NCBI GenBank assembly: GCA_022813625.1
Contig: JAKLMB010000011.1
Coordinates: 310,001 to 374,000, forward strand
Length of the DNA stretch: 64,000 bases
Source of the DNA: Aaosphaeria pasadenensis
Taxonomy: Eukaryota > Ascomycota > Dothideomycetes > Pleosporales
Direction of reading: 5' to 3'
Both the position numbers and the translations under genes were made by a program. The notes beneath the pieces are model-generated. The model had not been told where the DNA came from and ran no database searches. It saw only the letters and a program-made list of their open reading frames with translations. Positions 63,584-64,000 of this stretch are shown here, piece by piece; the first letter of the stretch is position 1, and every line of letters starts with the position of its first letter.

Positions 63584-64000
63584 CTAGAACTCGAATTTCC
63601 AGACGGCATCCTCAAAGCCCTTCTTTCGTTGGAATCTTACATTCACGGGCTTCAAAGGCTTGTGACTGGTGAGGGTAAACTCCTTTTTGTTCGACGGAGG
63701 GTTCCATTGAATACCACCCTTCTGGCCCTTGGGCGCCTCGATGTCGAACCCCAGGATGAACGACGAGACGAGAGCCAAAATCTCCATCTGCGCAAAGTGT
63801 CGCCCCGGGCAAAGGGAGCCACCACCACCGAATCCACGGAACGCTACAGATGGAATCTGATTGGCACGTGAATGATTCGTAGAACCGTCAGGAGAAGTCT
63901 TTGTGCCGTTTGGAGTGTGTATGAAGCGGCGCGGGTTGAATTCAGCTGCATCAGGGCCCCAAATTCCTTCGTCGGCGTGAAGAAGAACGCCCGAGACTTG
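63584..64000 (-). CDS. Cytochrome P450, C-terminal part (N-terminus outside the window)
   Basis: A frame of 138 residues running off the right edge, so only the C-terminal quarter to third is seen. The haem-binding loop FGGGGSLCPGRHFA (FxxGxxxCxGR) places the axial Cys thiolate. Upstream are GVLLHADEGIWGPDAAEFNPRRF, the region following the ExxR/PERF motifs, with Arg-Arg-Phe as the PERF-like end. After the loop come the typical L helix (QMEILALVSSFIL) and a C-terminal beta region. The four-Gly loop and the lack of an N-terminal half prevent assignment to a CYP family; fungal sterol- or prostacyclin-synthase-like (CYP7/8-type) groups have this loop. It could belong to a cluster outside the window. 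Confidence 0.95.
   Translation of the reverse strand, partial: QVSGVLLHADEGIWGPDAAEFNPRRFIHTPNGTKTSPDGSTNHSRANQIPSVAFRGFGGGGSLCPGRHFAQMEILALVSSFILGFDIEAPKGQKGGIQWNPPSNKKEFTLTSHKPLKPVNVRFQRKKGFEDAVWKFEF

Overview
The window is nuclear DNA of a filamentous ascomycete (Pezizomycotina). The evidence is about two dozen widely spaced eukaryotic genes on both strands, many short spliceosomal introns (mostly 46-62 nt, GT-AG with CTAAC or CTGAC branch sites 8-20 nt before the acceptor), and gene families typical of moulds: a HET-NACHT-ankyrin receptor, a DUF3433 membrane protein, GH62 and AA11 secreted enzymes, 2EXR/F-box-like proteins and a BTB protein. Dothideomycetes or Leotiomycetes fit best, but the class cannot be fixed from the sequence alone.

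Layout. 1-1723: a mitochondrial-looking protein (left edge, partial) diverges from the NatC subunit NAA38/MAK31. 2303-4089: a 2EXR/F-box-like protein followed after only 2 nt by a YMR226C-type short-chain dehydrogenase. 5300-9835, all minus strand: a BTB protein, a protein with an acidic repeat tail, and farnesyl diphosphate synthase. 10218-18850, plus strand: APC/C subunit 8 (CDC23), a protein with a GMG-repeat region and a degenerate J-domain, an unknown protein, a secreted GH62 arabinofuranosidase, and a second 2EXR/F-box-like protein. 19299-34023, minus strand: a mitochondrial membrane protein, the calcineurin catalytic subunit (7 exons), an AA11 copper monooxygenase, a 3.7-kb gene-free block and a two-module DUF3433 protein. 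34024-40896: a 188-bp MITE-like inverted-repeat element, a MAT2B/RmlD-like reductase diverging from the 25-kDa subunit of cleavage factor Im, dephospho-CoA kinase and an unknown Pro/Gly/acidic protein. 41670-45893, minus strand: a 1407-residue HET-NACHT-ankyrin protein. 47494-57104, plus strand: a KEN-box protein, a CID/RS/polyproline/RGG RNA-processing protein, and a 1667-residue chromodomain protein with an HDA2/3-type C-terminus. 57105-62213 is a gene-free block, followed by an 82-residue protein and, at the right edge, the C-terminus of a cytochrome P450.

Most genes are core housekeeping functions: isoprenoid and CoA synthesis, mitosis, mRNA 3'-end formation, Ca2+ signalling and heterochromatin. 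Accessory genes (HET-NACHT-ANK, GH62, AA11, P450, SDR) are scattered among them. No biosynthetic cluster, rRNA, convincing tRNA, CRISPR array or autonomous transposon was seen. The most interesting items are the NLR-like receptor with recently homogenised ankyrin repeats, the MITE, the J-domain whose HPD motif has become HPN, and several unusual splicing structures (a GC-AG intron, a 20-nt microexon and a frame-preserving 54-nt intron). All exon joins were worked out by hand from splice signals and reading-frame continuity.
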